This document shows positions 1 through 7,881 of a DNA stretch of 33,676 bases, in pieces. Numbering within the stretch: the first letter of the stretch is position 1; each line of letters opens with the position of its first letter. This stretch comes from a bacterium (lineage in GTDB: Bacteria > UBP14 > UBA6098 > JAFGQG01): positions 1-33,676 of the forward strand of contig JAFGGQ010000168.1 of assembly GCA_016930435.1 (NCBI GenBank), given 5' to 3'. Under the pieces are notes generated by a model that was not told where the DNA came from, searched no databases, and was given only the letters and a program-made list of their open reading frames with translations. The translations under genes were made by a program, and so were the position numbers.

Positions 1-216
1 AAAAAATGCAAATTTTATTCTGAAGTTTATATTCAAATATTCTGTTTTTCGATATTTCAGGCATTATAGTTAATTGCAACTGCATTAAACGGGATAATCC
101 TAATTAGAGTTATCTCATCTCCACCAATAGAGTCGGAAATTCTTTTTGGTGGCAATGCTTCTCGCCAGTCAGAGAGGGATTGAGCATAGAAGAGCTTGAA
201 GGCCAATTGTATCAGC
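1..216. other. Left-end non-coding stretch, nothing recognised
   Basis: This AT-rich flank lies downstream of the minus-strand universal stress gene. The plus strand has an open stretch of about 37 codons (70-183) without a start codon or ribosome binding site, and I cannot match it to a family. No convincing terminator follows the stress gene. It may hold a decayed gene end or plain spacer. Confidence 0.4.
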
Positions 217-681
217 TTAAATCTCTGTAAGTTTAAACTCGGGATGCCGGATGGTCAGAACCGGGCAGGGGGCATTTTGTACTACACGTTCCGCGGTACT
301 TCCCATCAGGAAATGGGACAAACCGGTGCGGCCATGAGTAGCAATAATAATCAGGTTAATATCGTTATTCCGTGCAAATTTAACAATTTCAGCAGATGGT
401 GTGCCATTGGACAGGATAGGCTGAAAATTCACTTCTTTTAGGTTTTCTCCCTTCAGGAACTGGGAGATCATATCCATGAATTTCTTCTCAACCTGTTCGA
501 AATACCGGGCTGAATTTTCGCCCTCGGAAAAGAAGAAGGGGTCCAGAATATTTTCATCAAAAACATGCTGAATATACAACTTGGCATTGTACTGCCTGGC
601 TAAATCCACAGCATATTCCAGGGCGATCTTGGAGTGCTCGGAAAAGTCGGTGGGGAATAATATATTTTCTATCTTTATCAT
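217..681 (-). CDS. Universal stress protein, UspA family
   Basis: A 154-residue single-domain UspA protein, of normal length for the family. Members are cytoplasmic, dimeric, often ATP-binding, and linked to stress or energy limitation. The N-terminus KIENILFPTDFS is the usual first strand and loop carrying the conserved Asp. The C-terminal motif HGRTGLSHFLMGS followed by AERVV and APCPVL is the phosphate-binding loop of ATP-binding members. The first Gly of the consensus G-x2-G-x9-G-S is Ala here, a common variation. The ATG has a strong ribosome binding site (GGGAGG) four bases upstream. It is the last gene of the minus-strand run, 80 bases after the ATPase subunit gene, so it may be co-transcribed or have its own promoter. 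The family call is secure; the stress to which it responds cannot be read. Confidence 0.93.
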   Translation of the reverse strand: MIKIENILFPTDFSEHSKIALEYAVDLARQYNAKLYIQHVFDENILDPFFFSEGENSARYFEQVEKKFMDMISQFLKGENLKEVNFQPILSNGTPSAEIVKFARNNDINLIIIATHGRTGLSHFLMGSTAERVVQNAPCPVLTIRHPEFKLTEI

Positions 682-761
682 CTTACCTCCCGGATAATAA
701 TAAATTTAGCAACTATTAACATTCAGAGATATCATATCTTTTTTTTCAAGTTATGGTTTTG

Positions 762-1433
762 TTACAAACCAGCTGCTTCCCTCTTAGATCTGCGATCTGC
801 CCTTTCTTTTTCCTCCTTTTGTTCAAGCATATCTTTTACCTTCATCAAACGGGTCAGGTTCCCCCTTTCGAGTTCCTCTAATTTCATTGTAATATAACGG
901 ATGGTCTCCCGAATATTGGGAATGAGCAGATACTCAAGGGCATTTACTCTGCGCCTGGTTTTATCAATTTCATCAGCTAAAAGTTCCAGCTTCTTCATAC
1001 TTTCAGCAAGTTCGATCATCATAGTCAGTGATTCCCGGAGATCTTCCAAGGCGAAATCCACATCACCGGGCATATTGCTGTAACCATAAGAAACAAGGTC
1101 TCCTTCGAATTCCGGTTGAAAAGAAGGCACTCTCAAATTCATCACCTGCTTTTCAGTTACTTTCAGATTAAACTTCAAAGCCGGTAACAAGAAGGCCTCC
1201 TGGATTTCTTCACGGTTCAAGGGAGCTGTTGCAATTGTAAAACGATGCAGCGCTTTTAAATAGCTATCTTCAACATTTTTGCGAAAACCCTTCAGGCGAT
1301 CGATCAACTCAATGAATTGTTTCATCAATTCATCCTGCTTGTCCTTAAGGAGCTTATGCCCTTTTTGGGCTAATACCAGTCTCTTCTTTAACCGAAGAAG
1401 CTGCATCCGGTTTGGATTGACATTTAATCTCAT
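762..1433 (-). CDS. atpD: V/A-type ATP synthase subunit D
   Basis: A 223-residue protein matching subunit D of V/A-type ATPases, the long coiled-coil central rotor shaft that with subunit F couples the A3B3 head to the membrane ring. The conserved N-terminal helix is visible (NPNRMQLLRLKKRLVLAQKG, then HKLLKDKQDEL). So is the C-terminal helix with RRRVNALEYLLIP and the Ile-Arg-Tyr-Ile segment, followed by a charged tail. Length is normal. The ATG has no strong ribosome binding site, but the protein start matches the family. The gene sits 36 bases after the UDP-sugar dehydrogenase. Subunits A, B and the rest, which normally flank D, are absent from the neighbouring genes, so this copy is either separated from its cluster or a solitary extra copy. 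Symbol follows V-type naming and is not the F-type beta subunit. Confidence 0.93.
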   Translation of the reverse strand: MRLNVNPNRMQLLRLKKRLVLAQKGHKLLKDKQDELMKQFIELIDRLKGFRKNVEDSYLKALHRFTIATAPLNREEIQEAFLLPALKFNLKVTEKQVMNLRVPSFQPEFEGDLVSYGYSNMPGDVDFALEDLRESLTMMIELAESMKKLELLADEIDKTRRRVNALEYLLIPNIRETIRYITMKLEELERGNLTRLMKVKDMLEQKEEKERADRRSKREAAGL

Positions 1434-1469
1434 TTTTTCATTCAGGCTCAGTTACTTATATTCTCACGG

Positions 1470-2795
1470 TTAATATGCCCCCAAACGCTTTACATGTTTG
1501 GCTATAATATGCCTGGTAGCGTTCCGGGTATCAAAAACCAGTTTACTATTATCGACTATCCATTGATAATCGTATGATTTATGATTAGTCACGATTATCA
1601 CGCAATCACTGTTCTGTAAACTCTCGCGGTTAAGCTCCTGTGACTTCAGTATTTGCTCCTTCCATTTTATAGAAGGGACAAAAGGATCGTTATAATGGAC
1701 TTTAGCGCCCTTTTCTTCCAGAATTTCGATAATTCCCAGGGCTGGAGATTCGCGCACGTCGGAGATATCCGCCTTATAAGCGATACCCAACAGTAGTATA
1801 TTTGACCCGGTGAGGGGTATTCCGTTGCGGTTCAATAATTCAGTTAATTTATTGACCACATAATAAGGCATATTGGAGTTTATATCACCGGCTAACTCGA
1901 TAAAACGGGCATAGTAGTTCAGGGCTTTCAGTTTCCATGAAAGGTAATGTGGGTCGATGGGGATGCAGTGGCCTCCTAATCCGGGTCCGGGATAGAAGGG
2001 CATAAAACCAAAGGGTTTGCTGGAAGCCGCTTCGATAATCTCCCAGACATCGATTTTTAATTTGTCGCACATCAGGGCTACTTCATTAACCAATCCAATG
2101 TTCACACTGCGAAAGGTATTTTCCAGCAATTTAACCATTTCGGCGGCGCGGGTAGAGGAAACAGGAACGACCGTATCTATGGATTCATCATAGAAAACCG
2201 CTGCAATTTCAGTACATTTAGGGGTAATTCCACCAACTACTTTGGGGGTATTTTTTATTTTATAAACGGGGTTGCCGGGATCCACGCGCTCCGGGGAGAA
2301 CGCCAGGAAAAAATCCTCTCCTACTTTTAATCCGGTTTCTTCCAGCATAGGACTTAAAAGTTCCTCAGTGGTACCCGGGTAAGTGGTGCTTTCCAGAACA
2401 ATAAATTCCCCCGGGTGCAAAGTTTCCTTTACCTTTTCAAAAGCATCCAGAATATATGATACATCGGGATCCTTTGTTTTATTAAGTGGAGTTGGCACAC
2501 ATACCACCGCGCAGTCCACATCCTTAAATATATGGTAATCATCATAAGCTTTAAGCAATCCACTTGCAACCAGCTCTTCTACATCCTTGGACTCTACGTC
2601 GATGATATCAGATACCCCGGAGTTAATAAGATCCACCTTATTTTTACTGACATCATACCCAAGTACCTTAAAACCCGCTTTCCCAAATTCGACTGCCAGA
2701 GGTAAACCAACATAACCCAGTCCAACGATCCCTACCAATGCTTCGTGTTTCTTAATCTTATCCACTAATCGTTCAAACACCGTATTTTTTTCCAT
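1470..2795 (-). CDS. Nucleotide sugar dehydrogenase (UDP-GlcNAc 6-dehydrogenase-like)
   Basis: About 441 residues, of the UDP-glucose/GDP-mannose dehydrogenase family. These enzymes oxidise the C6 hydroxyl of a UDP-sugar to a carboxylate using two NAD+, giving uronic acids for surface polysaccharide. Seen here: the N-terminal Rossmann loop VGLGYVGLPLAVEFG, the SPERVDPGNP segment, the central helix block LLENTFRSVNIGLVNE, and the catalytic cysteine in GGHCIPIDPHYL (Cys277). The C-terminal UDP-binding domain includes GIAYKADISDVRESPA. The pattern resembles WbpA/UDP-N-acetylglucosamine dehydrogenases more than plain UDP-glucose enzymes, but the substrate is not proven. I chose ATG 2795 over the longer start at 2828. 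It has GGAG five bases upstream, removes an 11-residue non-homologous tail, and avoids overlapping lptE. The gap to lptE is then 13 bases. Confidence 0.92.
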   Translation of the reverse strand: MEKNTVFERLVDKIKKHEALVGIVGLGYVGLPLAVEFGKAGFKVLGYDVSKNKVDLINSGVSDIIDVESKDVEELVASGLLKAYDDYHIFKDVDCAVVCVPTPLNKTKDPDVSYILDAFEKVKETLHPGEFIVLESTTYPGTTEELLSPMLEETGLKVGEDFFLAFSPERVDPGNPVYKIKNTPKVVGGITPKCTEIAAVFYDESIDTVVPVSSTRAAEMVKLLENTFRSVNIGLVNEVALMCDKLKIDVWEIIEAASSKPFGFMPFYPGPGLGGHCIPIDPHYLSWKLKALNYYARFIELAGDINSNMPYYVVNKLTELLNRNGIPLTGSNILLLGIAYKADISDVRESPALGIIEILEEKGAKVHYNDPFVPSIKWKEQILKSQELNRESLQNSDCVIIVTNHKSYDYQWIVDNSKLVFDTRNATRHIIAKHVKRLGAY

Positions 2796-2808
2796 CCTAT
2801 CTCCAGTC

Positions 2809-3300
2809 TTAACTTTGAAGTTGCTCAATAATTTTATCAGCTATCATTTCGAGGGCGTCTTCCCGGGCGACATCATCACTTGCTTCGGGAGAATAGGTGC
2901 CCCAGCCATCCAAACGTTTTTGCCACAACTGCTGGTTATTTATTTTATCATAAAAAGTGATCTGGGCGATTATCTTCACCCGGTAAAGTTCAACTTGCTC
3001 CTCCTGATTGTAGGAATAAGCTTCCCGAATAACATCCAGTATCTTTCCTTCAAACCTTGAATCCGCCAGTTCATCAGATTCGATGCTGAATTGATGTCCT
3101 CCAACAAGTGCATTAATTACCTTCTCGTTCAGGGTTATCTCAATTCCATATTCGCTGGTCTCGTTCTCAAAAGGCGCTACATAAGTGGTCTTAAGGTGTG
3201 AATATGCCTTGTCCGTAAAAGAGTAATACCAGCATCCCGAAATCATGTAAAAGATCGTCATGAAAATAACTAAAGCCAACCTACATCTAAATAGCCGCAT
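2809..3300 (-). CDS. lptE: LptE-like LPS-assembly outer-membrane lipoprotein
   Basis: A 163-residue predicted lipoprotein. The N-terminus is a hydrophobic signal ending in a lipobox (Ile-Ser-Gly-Cys), with Cys23 the expected lipidated residue. The mature start Cys-Trp-Tyr-Tyr-Ser-Phe and the later VAPFENET resemble the opening of LptE proteins, which plug the LptD barrel and help insert lipopolysaccharide into the outer membrane. The C-terminal region with ALEMIADKIIEQL also fits that family. LptE is poorly conserved in sequence, so the call rests on lipobox, size, opening motif and pattern. The start lies inside the end of hutI (14-base overlap), suggesting translational coupling. A UDP-sugar dehydrogenase follows, so two envelope-related genes sit together. 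LptD is not in the window. Confidence 0.75.
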   Translation of the reverse strand: MRLFRCRLALVIFMTIFYMISGCWYYSFTDKAYSHLKTTYVAPFENETSEYGIEITLNEKVINALVGGHQFSIESDELADSRFEGKILDVIREAYSYNQEEQVELYRVKIIAQITFYDKINNQQLWQKRLDGWGTYSPEASDDVAREDALEMIADKIIEQLQS

Positions 3301-4552
3301 TGTTAACCACTATTTGTCCTCTTTTAATTACTTTATCCAAAAGATTAACACCATAATAATAGGGAATTTTTTCGAAGTTGTCAACATTCCATATTAAAAT
3401 ATCGGCGATTTTTCCAGGTGAGATGCTTCCCCGATCAAAACCCTTTCCTACGGCAAAGGCATTATTAAGGGTAGCGGCTGCAAGGGTTTCGGCGGGAGAC
3501 AGCTTTAACTTGATACAAGCCAGTGAAAGGATCAACTGCATATTGGTAGTGGGAGATGAGCCCGGGTTAAAATCAGTAGCCAGTCCAATAATTGCATTCG
3601 CTTCCGCTAATTTACGGGCAGGAGCATACTTTTTAAGGTCCAGAAAGAAACTTGTTCCGGGAAGCATAACGGCAATAGTGTCAGATTTTCCTAAATTTTC
3701 AATGCCGGACTCAGAGACCGCCAGGAGGTGATCCACGCTGACTGCTTCAAGTTCTACTCCCAGTTCCGCTCCACCCAGTGGTTCAAACTCATCCGCATGC
3801 ATTTTAAGCTTAAAGCCCAGTTCCCTGGCTCTTCCCAAAATCCGCCGGCAGTCATCTAATTCGAAAACACCCTTTTCGCAAAATACATCGCAATATTCAG
3901 CAAGTCCTTTTTCCATGACAGATTGTAACATTTCTGTTACAATTATATCAATATATTTTGCCTTTTTATTTGTATATTCAGGGGGTATCTCATGAGCACC
4001 CAGAAAAGTGGGCACTAAATCTATAAGATGCTCTTGATTAAGGATCTCGATCACTTTCAGCTGTTTTATCTCTGATTCGACAGAAAGTCCATAGCCGCTT
4101 TTTGCCTCCGCAGTAGTGGTCCCTGTTTGGAGCATCCAATCCAGATGTTTTTTGCCTGAATTGACCAGTTCTTCCAATGAAGCATCCCGTACAGATCGCA
4201 CCGTAGAGTTTATACCCCCTCCCTGACGGGCAATTTCCATATAACTGCTCCCTTCGATTTTCATCCTGAATTCATTTTCCCGGGAACGGTTAAATATCGG
4301 GTGGGTATGAGGGTCCACCAAGCCCGGAGTAACTACTTTACCAGTTCCGTCTATAATAATATCGGCGTCGAATCTGCCTTTGAATTTGTCAGAAGATCCA
4401 TAATCAAGGATTTTCCCATCTTTAATAAGCAAAAACCCATTCCGGATAACACCGATCTGGGAAAGTTCTTTCCCCCTTAAAGGCTCTTTACCCTCCCGGA
4501 AATCGAGAGTAACCAACTGTGATATATTAACAACCGCTAAATCCGACCTCAT
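3287..4552 (-). CDS. hutI: Imidazolonepropionase
   Basis: A 421-residue amidohydrolase-superfamily enzyme of normal length. It hydrolyses 4-imidazolone-5-propanoate to N-formimidoyl-glutamate, the third step of histidine breakdown. Metal and substrate motifs are all visible: HTHPIF after the first strand (two His ligands), the family block GGGINSTVRSVRDAS, KSGYGLS, the His of FLGAHEIPPEY, the ligand in HADEFEPLGGAEL, and the Asp of ATDFNPGSSPT. The C-terminal small domain (GSISPGKIADILIW) completes the beta-sandwich. The ATG is preceded by AGGA at normal spacing. It is the first gene of the minus-strand run and overlaps lptE by 14 bases. No other hut genes (hutH, hutU, ftcD) are present, so the pathway must be completed elsewhere or be partial. 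Confidence 0.95.
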   Translation of the reverse strand: MRSDLAVVNISQLVTLDFREGKEPLRGKELSQIGVIRNGFLLIKDGKILDYGSSDKFKGRFDADIIIDGTGKVVTPGLVDPHTHPIFNRSRENEFRMKIEGSSYMEIARQGGGINSTVRSVRDASLEELVNSGKKHLDWMLQTGTTTAEAKSGYGLSVESEIKQLKVIEILNQEHLIDLVPTFLGAHEIPPEYTNKKAKYIDIIVTEMLQSVMEKGLAEYCDVFCEKGVFELDDCRRILGRARELGFKLKMHADEFEPLGGAELGVELEAVSVDHLLAVSESGIENLGKSDTIAVMLPGTSFFLDLKKYAPARKLAEANAIIGLATDFNPGSSPTTNMQLILSLACIKLKLSPAETLAAATLNNAFAVGKGFDRGSISPGKIADILIWNVDNFEKIPYYYGVNLLDKVIKRGQIVVNNAAI

Positions 4553-4693
4553 AAGCCATCCTATTGATTAATTTATAGGGCAATAAATATATTCTCTGAC
4601 ACACGGTTGTCAACGAATTTATATTTTTCAAGAATACCTGTGCAAATCTGTTGTCTTGAATATATAGGTTTATAATCGTAATTAAAGAAGACT

Positions 4694-4743
4694 ACCGGAT
4701 CCCCGGTCATGAAAACCCCGGCCACTCAGGCCCGAATTGAGAT
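4694..4743. other. GC-rich dyad cluster, possible structured RNA or DNA site
   Basis: Within AT-rich DNA this 50-base island holds several self-complementary elements. ACCGG-ATCC-CCGGT (4694-4707) is a perfect five-base stem with a four-base loop. GGCC-ACTCA-GGCC lies at 4720-4732. CTCA at 4725-4728 can pair with TGAG at 4740-4743. The hexamer CCCCGG occurs twice (4701-4706 and 4716-4721), so alternative pairings are possible. No U-run follows, so it is not a standard terminator. Its function is unknown. Confidence 0.35.
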
Positions 4744-5102
4744 TTTATTCATACTTTAATTTTGTTTTATTTTATCTTTAATATAATTTTCGCAGGTTTT
4801 TGCTATAACTGATCGCTTTTTTATCTACTATATCATATTTTGTTTCCACCATTTGGGTGAAATCTTCTTGTTTAGGGTTAGTTCTTTAAAACCAAAATTT
4901 AGAATAAACCGGGGGGTTTCGCTGTTGTTTTTTTATAGTTACCGCTCAATATAGGTAGTAGCCTCAATTCTGATTACAACAGCTTTATTACCTTATTTCA
5001 ATAATTCTTGATTTTTAACAAATGATTTTGATGGTATTAAAAGAGAGCCTAATTTAGTGGTGGGATAGAGGTGGATTGGGCAGTACCCGTAAACAAATTT
5101 AT

Positions 5103-5130
5103 TTGCATTTTCAGTATTACCGTTTAAATT
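5103..5130 (+). promoter_or_regulatory. Possible promoter for the S74 fibre-like gene
   Basis: TTGCAT (5103-5108) and TAAATT (5125-5130), spaced 16 bases, resemble weak sigma-70 boxes 54 bases before the ATG at 5184. Such boxes are easy to find in AT-rich DNA, and the lineage may use a different promoter consensus, so this is tentative. Confidence 0.2.
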
Positions 5131-5183
5131 AAGACACTATTGTCAAATAATGCTATTTACAACTATCGGATAGGAGATTAACC

Positions 5184-7751
5184 ATGAATACAATTCGCAC
5201 AATATATGCAATCTTTTTATTGCTGGTAACGATCACAGCATCGGCCCAGGTGCCCCGATCAATCAACTATCAGGGCAAACTGACCAATCCCTCCGGAGTA
5301 GCCCTTGAAGGTTACGCAAATATCGACTTCCGCTTATATGCAACCGAGACTGGCGGAACGCCCCTATGGCATGAGACCAAAACGGTCTATATTGACAAGG
5401 GTCTGTTCGATGTACAACTGGATTTGAGTATTAACGGCGGAGATACCCTTAAGTTCAATATGCCTTACTGGCTGGCTTTAGAGGTGGACACAGATGGTGA
5501 AATGGATCCCCGGCAGACCTTGGCGACGGTTAGCTACTCCTTCAGGTCTATCTATGCCGATACCGCGTATCATGCCATCGGTGGGGGAAGCGCATCTGAC
5601 GATGACTGGCAGGTGTCCGGTGATGATATGTATTCCATGCCATCCGGTAAAGTAGGTATAGGTACATCAACACCCGGTTATAAACTTGAAGTTAACGGAA
5701 CAATGCAGGCGGATAATATCCGTTCCGGAAGCTTTGATCTTCCCACTTCAATAGGCGCTTCAGGCCAATTTCTTTCTTATAACGGCACCTGGGAAATACC
5801 ATCTGGTGGATCAGGAATTCCCGGCGGTGATTATGGAAATGTCCAGTTCAACAACAGCGGCACATTTGGAGGGACGAACAACTTTAAGTGGGTCAACGAT
5901 AGTGCATATTTGAATATTATGGGTTCTGGCACTACCCCCGTGGTAAACATTATTGATATAAAAAACGATATTCAGGCAAAGATGGCTATTCATACCTATT
6001 GCAGCACCTATCCCACCCTCGGATCGAACATCACTTTAAGCAGAAACAGGGGGACTTTGGCCAGTCCGGAGGCCGTAAAGACTGATGATGTAATCGGCTA
6101 TATCACCTTTTCAGGAGGCGGCATTCCTTATTCGGGACATATCGCCGCTAAAATAGAAAGCGCGTCCGAGAGGGACTGGGGTACTTCTTCCAATGATAGC
6201 AAGGCAAATTTGAAGTTTTATTCCAAACCGTACGGTAGCGCACTTACCGAAAGGATGAGAATTTCTGGTGATGGTTATGTGGGCATTGGCACAACAAACC
6301 CGAGCGCCCAGCTTCATACGACAGGCAGCGTTCGCTTCGCCGGGATTAGCGGTTCCGGTTCCCATCTGACTATCGACGAGGACGGAAATATCACCCGTAC
6401 AACTATATCGGGCAGCCCATCCACAGCATGGTCGCTCGACGGAAATACAGGCACTATCGATGGTACAAATTTCATCGGTACAACGGACAATGTTCCTTTT
6501 AATATAAGGATCAACAATCAGAAGGCCGGTAGGATTTCAACCGATAATACAACCTATGGATATCTGGCGGGTAACGCAATCTCCACCGGCACGGCCAATC
6601 AATTCTCCGGAACCGAAAGCGGATACTATCTTTTGTCCGGGAGCGAGAACACCTTTTTGGGAAGAAGAGCTGGTTATTTCATGCAGTCTGGAAGCTCCAA
6701 CACAGCGGTCGGTTATAATGCCCTTTACTGTTATGGCGCAGCTGGTGGAGGGCCTTTTCCCGGTGGAAACGGGAATGTCGCCATTGGCAAATGGGCGATG
6801 TTCAATCCTACCTCAGGGGACTATAATGTCGCCATTGGATTCAGTACTTACAGCCTCCCCCATTCAGGATCGCAAAACGTATTCATTGGCCATTACTCTG
6901 ATGCCGGCTCCGGAACTAACATCAACGGCTCCGTAGGTATTGGAGCTTATAGTGAAATTAGTGGAAATTACGCTACAGCATTAGGATACAGGGCTTATGC
7001 AACCCAGGACAATACCATTATACTGGGTAGCATCAATGGACAAAACAGTGCTACTGAGACCGCCAAGGTGGGAATTGGTACAAATGACCTGCGCTCAAGA
7101 CTGCAAGTCGAAGGAGGATTTGCTCTGGGCTCCGGAAATGCAATAGCATCTGCGGATGGCGTTAAAAGAAGCATACAGATAGCCTCCGATACCTATTACG
7201 GTGGAGAACATGACAACCATACCGGATATCTTATCTATTCCACATTCCCTATCGAGGGCTGGACACATGGCAAATTGCATTTCGCCTGCGGTACCGATTG
7301 GGGTATCTACAACACGACTACTCCAGCACTGACTATTACCCAGACGGGTATATACGTTAACAGTACTTATTACAGCAGTGACAGCCGAATTAAAACCGAC
7401 ATCAGGAAAATTCCATACGGTTTAGAGCAGGTCATTGAGATGAAGCCTCTTTTATTCACCAAACATATCGCCGAGGATTTAGAAACAGGTGTTCCGATTT
7501 TGGGGAAGGGAATGGAGGAACCCGGCTTTATTGCGCAGGATTTGTATGAAATCATCCCCGAAGTTGTCTCAAAACCCAAGAACGAAAACGAGGCATTTTG
7601 GGCAATCGATTACGCCAGAATAGTTCCTGTCCTGGTCCAGGCGATTCAGGAGCAACATGCATTTTCAGAGCTTCAACGGGAAAAGATTGAAGCTCAAGAT
7701 AAACAAATCGAGATACTTTTTGAACGAATCGAGGCTCTGGAGAACAGGTAA
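5184..7751 (+). CDS. Secreted fibre-like protein with C-terminal S74 intramolecular chaperone domain
   Basis: An 855-residue protein with a signal peptide (cleavage likely after Ala21). The mature N-terminus INYQGKLTNPSG begins a beta domain common in FCB-lineage surface proteins. Two tail-fibre-like segments follow near residues 154-180 (VGIGTSTPGYKLEVNG) and 365-385 (VGIGTTNPSAQLHTTG). Residues about 457-634 are short beta repeats of the kind GxxAG...SGSxNTxxG, resembling YadA-like head repeats, and a third VGIGT segment follows. The C-terminus has the S74 (endosialidase chaperone) signature SDSRIKTDI at residues 732-740. Ser732 and Lys737 have the spacing of the Ser-Lys self-cleavage dyad of phage endosialidase tailspikes. 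GFIAQDLYEIIPEVV and a terminal coiled coil follow. The expected behaviour is trimerisation and chaperone self-release, producing a surface fibre. AGGAG precedes the ATG. The ligand or target is unknown. Confidence 0.85.
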   Translation: MNTIRTIYAIFLLLVTITASAQVPRSINYQGKLTNPSGVALEGYANIDFRLYATETGGTPLWHETKTVYIDKGLFDVQLDLSINGGDTLKFNMPYWLALEVDTDGEMDPRQTLATVSYSFRSIYADTAYHAIGGGSASDDDWQVSGDDMYSMPSGKVGIGTSTPGYKLEVNGTMQADNIRSGSFDLPTSIGASGQFLSYNGTWEIPSGGSGIPGGDYGNVQFNNSGTFGGTNNFKWVNDSAYLNIMGSGTTPVVNIIDIKNDIQAKMAIHTYCSTYPTLGSNITLSRNRGTLASPEAVKTDDVIGYITFSGGGIPYSGHIAAKIESASERDWGTSSNDSKANLKFYSKPYGSALTERMRISGDGYVGIGTTNPSAQLHTTGSVRFAGISGSGSHLTIDEDGNITRTTISGSPSTAWSLDGNTGTIDGTNFIGTTDNVPFNIRINNQKAGRISTDNTTYGYLAGNAISTGTANQFSGTESGYYLLSGSENTFLGRRAGYFMQSGSSNTAVGYNALYCYGAAGGGPFPGGNGNVAIGKWAMFNPTSGDYNVAIGFSTYSLPHSGSQNVFIGHYSDAGSGTNINGSVGIGAYSEISGNYATALGYRAYATQDNTIILGSINGQNSATETAKVGIGTNDLRSRLQVEGGFALGSGNAIASADGVKRSIQIASDTYYGGEHDNHTGYLIYSTFPIEGWTHGKLHFACGTDWGIYNTTTPALTITQTGIYVNSTYYSSDSRIKTDIRKIPYGLEQVIEMKPLLFTKHIAEDLETGVPILGKGMEEPGFIAQDLYEIIPEVVSKPKNENEAFWAIDYARIVPVLVQAIQEQHAFSELQREKIEAQDKQIEILFERIEALENR
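6556..7085 (+). repeat. Short Gly/Asn beta-repeat array inside the fibre-like protein
   Basis: Degenerate units of roughly 14-20 codons recur, each with an aromatic or Gly-rich opening and a SGSxN or SGxxN turn followed by a small hydrophobic-Gly ending (for example SGSENTFLG, SGSSNTAVG, SGDYNVAIG, SGSQNVFIG). The repeat is in the protein rather than exact DNA. It resembles left-handed beta-roll heads of trimeric adhesins. Confidence 0.6.
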
Positions 7752-7863
7752 TTTTTACAGACAGGATTATTCCCCGTTTAATATAATGATAGATTTATGA
7801 ACAAATCGTTGTATCCTTTTACCTAAATTCTGCTTTATCATATTTTTAACCCGTTTAATAACC

Positions 7864-7880
7864 TACAACCTGGGGTTGTA
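7864..7880. other. Short perfect hairpin after the PurF-like stop codon
   Basis: TACAACC-TGG-GGTTGTA forms a seven-base stem with a three-base loop, immediately downstream of the minus-strand stop codon and 113 bases after the plus-strand fibre gene ends. Neither strand shows a T-run after it. It could aid transcript ending or stability between the convergent genes, but it is not a classical intrinsic terminator. Confidence 0.35.
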
Positions 7881-7881
7881 C

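Larger units (their letters stand above)
4553..5183. other. 631-base intergenic region between divergent genes
   Basis: No believable coding region is present. The region is strongly AT-rich except for a GC-rich island at 4694-4743, listed separately. A short dyad AAACC/GGTTT (4906-4919) is followed eight bases later by seven T residues (4928-4934). This is a weak terminator-like arrangement on the plus strand, but no gene precedes it. The region must hold the promoters for hutI (minus) and for the fibre-like gene at 5184 (plus). Its length is unusual beside the tight packing elsewhere. Confidence 0.6.

Noticed and set aside
70-183. 37-codon open stretch that might be a gene remnant
   Set aside because: No start codon, no ribosome binding site, and no family match; too short to support.
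196-441. Plus-strand open frame of 81 codons at the left end
   Set aside because: It overlaps the secure universal stress gene on the other strand and encodes no recognisable protein.
727-746. AGATATCATATCT followed by eight T residues, like a plus-strand terminator
   Set aside because: No plus-strand gene precedes it and the stem is only five or six A/T-rich pairs; the genes here run on the minus strand.
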